Shown: positions 4,813-5,304 of the stretch, one piece after another
Layout: each line of letters starts with the position of its first letter
How positions within the stretch are numbered: position 1 is the first letter of the stretch
NCBI GenBank assembly: GCA_007127275.1
Contig: SKZP01000439.1
Span: 1 to 5,304 of the forward strand
From: Planctomycetota bacterium
GTDB taxonomy: Bacteria; Planctomycetota; UBA8742; SKZP01
DNA length: 5,304 bases
Direction of reading: 5' to 3'
Made by a program: the position numbers and the translations under genes
The notes under the pieces: model-generated
Databases searched by the model: none
Seen by the model: only the letters and a program-made list of their open reading frames with translations
What the model was told of the DNA's origin: nothing

Positions 4813-5304
4813 GTGTCGCGCTTCTTCTCTTTCCTGACTTCTCCGTCGCGGTCGTTGTTACTTCTGATTGCGACGGTAACGGCGGTGGGGTTGGCTGCAC
4901 ACTCGCCGCTGGTGGGTTGTAGCCGCGACGTTCAACACGGGCAGATGCCTGCGGAGGGGAAGCCGGTGGGCTGGGTGACGTGCCGGGCGTCGACGGTGCG
5001 GTTGCTGGCGGTCAATGACGAGCCCGTCGCGGACGCGCAGGATGGGCAAGCTGCGCTGGTGAACGTCCGGGACGGCGGGTTTACCGTGGCGCTGGCGCCG
5101 GGGCGCCACTCGCTCAAGTGCCACTTCGAGCGGCGCAACCCACATGCCGGCCGCACCGGCCAGCCCGACCGAATCATTCAAGGGGAGCCGCGCTGGATTG
5201 TCCTCGACGTCGAGGCGAACACGGAGGTGTTTCTCACCCCCGAGTTGCATGGCGACGGAACCTGGAGCCTGCAAATCAGCGAGCGCCGCACGCATGACCC
5301 GCAA
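4813..5304 (+). CDS. Putative lipoprotein, 5' part (runs off right edge)
   Basis: An open frame of 164 codons reaches the window edge with no stop. From the GTG at 4813 it reads MSRFFSFLTSPSRSLLLLIA, giving a basic start, a hydrophobic core (15-29) and a lipobox LVGC (33-36), so the mature protein should begin at Cys36 and be lipid-anchored. The mature part alternates short hydrophobic strands and turns (STVRLLAVNDEPV, GFTVALAPGRHSLKCHFE, RWIVLDVEANTEVFLTPEL, GTWSLQISE). The 'APGRHSLxC...LDVEANTEVFL' layout suggests a small beta-sandwich, as in many envelope lipoproteins; this is inference and no family is recognised. GGTGAT (4801-4806) 6 nt before the GTG can pair with the 16S rRNA tail. Earlier in-frame GTGs at 4756, 4771 and 4786 would give an overlong signal peptide. 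Codon choice is GC-rich like its neighbours. Confidence 0.75.
   Translation, partial: MSRFFSFLTSPSRSLLLLIATVTAVGLAAHSPLVGCSRDVQHGQMPAEGKPVGWVTCRASTVRLLAVNDEPVADAQDGQAALVNVRDGGFTVALAPGRHSLKCHFERRNPHAGRTGQPDRIIQGEPRWIVLDVEANTEVFLTPELHGDGTWSLQISERRTHDPQ

Noticed and set aside
4858..5304. 148-codon minus-strand open frame at the right edge
   Set aside because: Opposite strand of the second lipoprotein, which has a signal peptide, lipobox and sensible composition; the minus frame has none.

Overview
The window is high-GC bacterial DNA with bacterial Shine-Dalgarno sites, two lipoprotein genes with lipoboxes and a eukaryotic-like (Hanks-type) Ser/Thr kinase. That mix, plus scattered hairpin repeats, fits a Planctomycetota or related PVC-type genome. 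The assignment is inference: no 16S or other phylogenetic marker was compared.

Layout. Positions 1-547 (minus) hold the first 182 codons of secY, which runs off the left edge. After a 157-bp gap, rplO (ribosomal protein L15) lies at 705-1241, also minus. These two genes are the rplO-secY piece of the spc ribosomal operon, but nothing recognisable as rpsE or rpmD lies upstream of rplO. In its place is a 331-bp non-coding stretch (1242-1572) with a degenerate pentamer repeat, small hairpins and a possible leader ORF. Next on the minus strand is a lipoprotein gene (1573-2400) made of two nearly identical 98-residue domains in tandem, a clear internal duplication.

A 404-bp divergent intergenic region (2401-2804) separates the lipoprotein gene from a plus-strand kinase gene (2805-4304). 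The kinase is soluble. It has an N-terminal tandem motif resembling the MshEN cyclic-di-GMP-binding fold, then a possible metal-binding Cys/His cluster, a long Ser/Thr/Asp-rich linker and a complete catalytic domain.

Downstream, on the minus strand, is a 46-codon C-terminal remnant of a GNAT acetyltransferase. It stops exactly at a 95-bp inverted-repeat element (4496-4590) that carries hairpins in both arms. After a further hairpin-bearing non-coding stretch, a second lipoprotein gene begins near 4813 (plus) and runs off the right edge.

The genes do not form one pathway. The window looks like a housekeeping operon fragment (protein synthesis and export) beside accessory genes for signalling and the cell envelope. 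One link is regulatory: three of the gene starts are preceded by a very similar extended -10-like element (TGnTACnnT).
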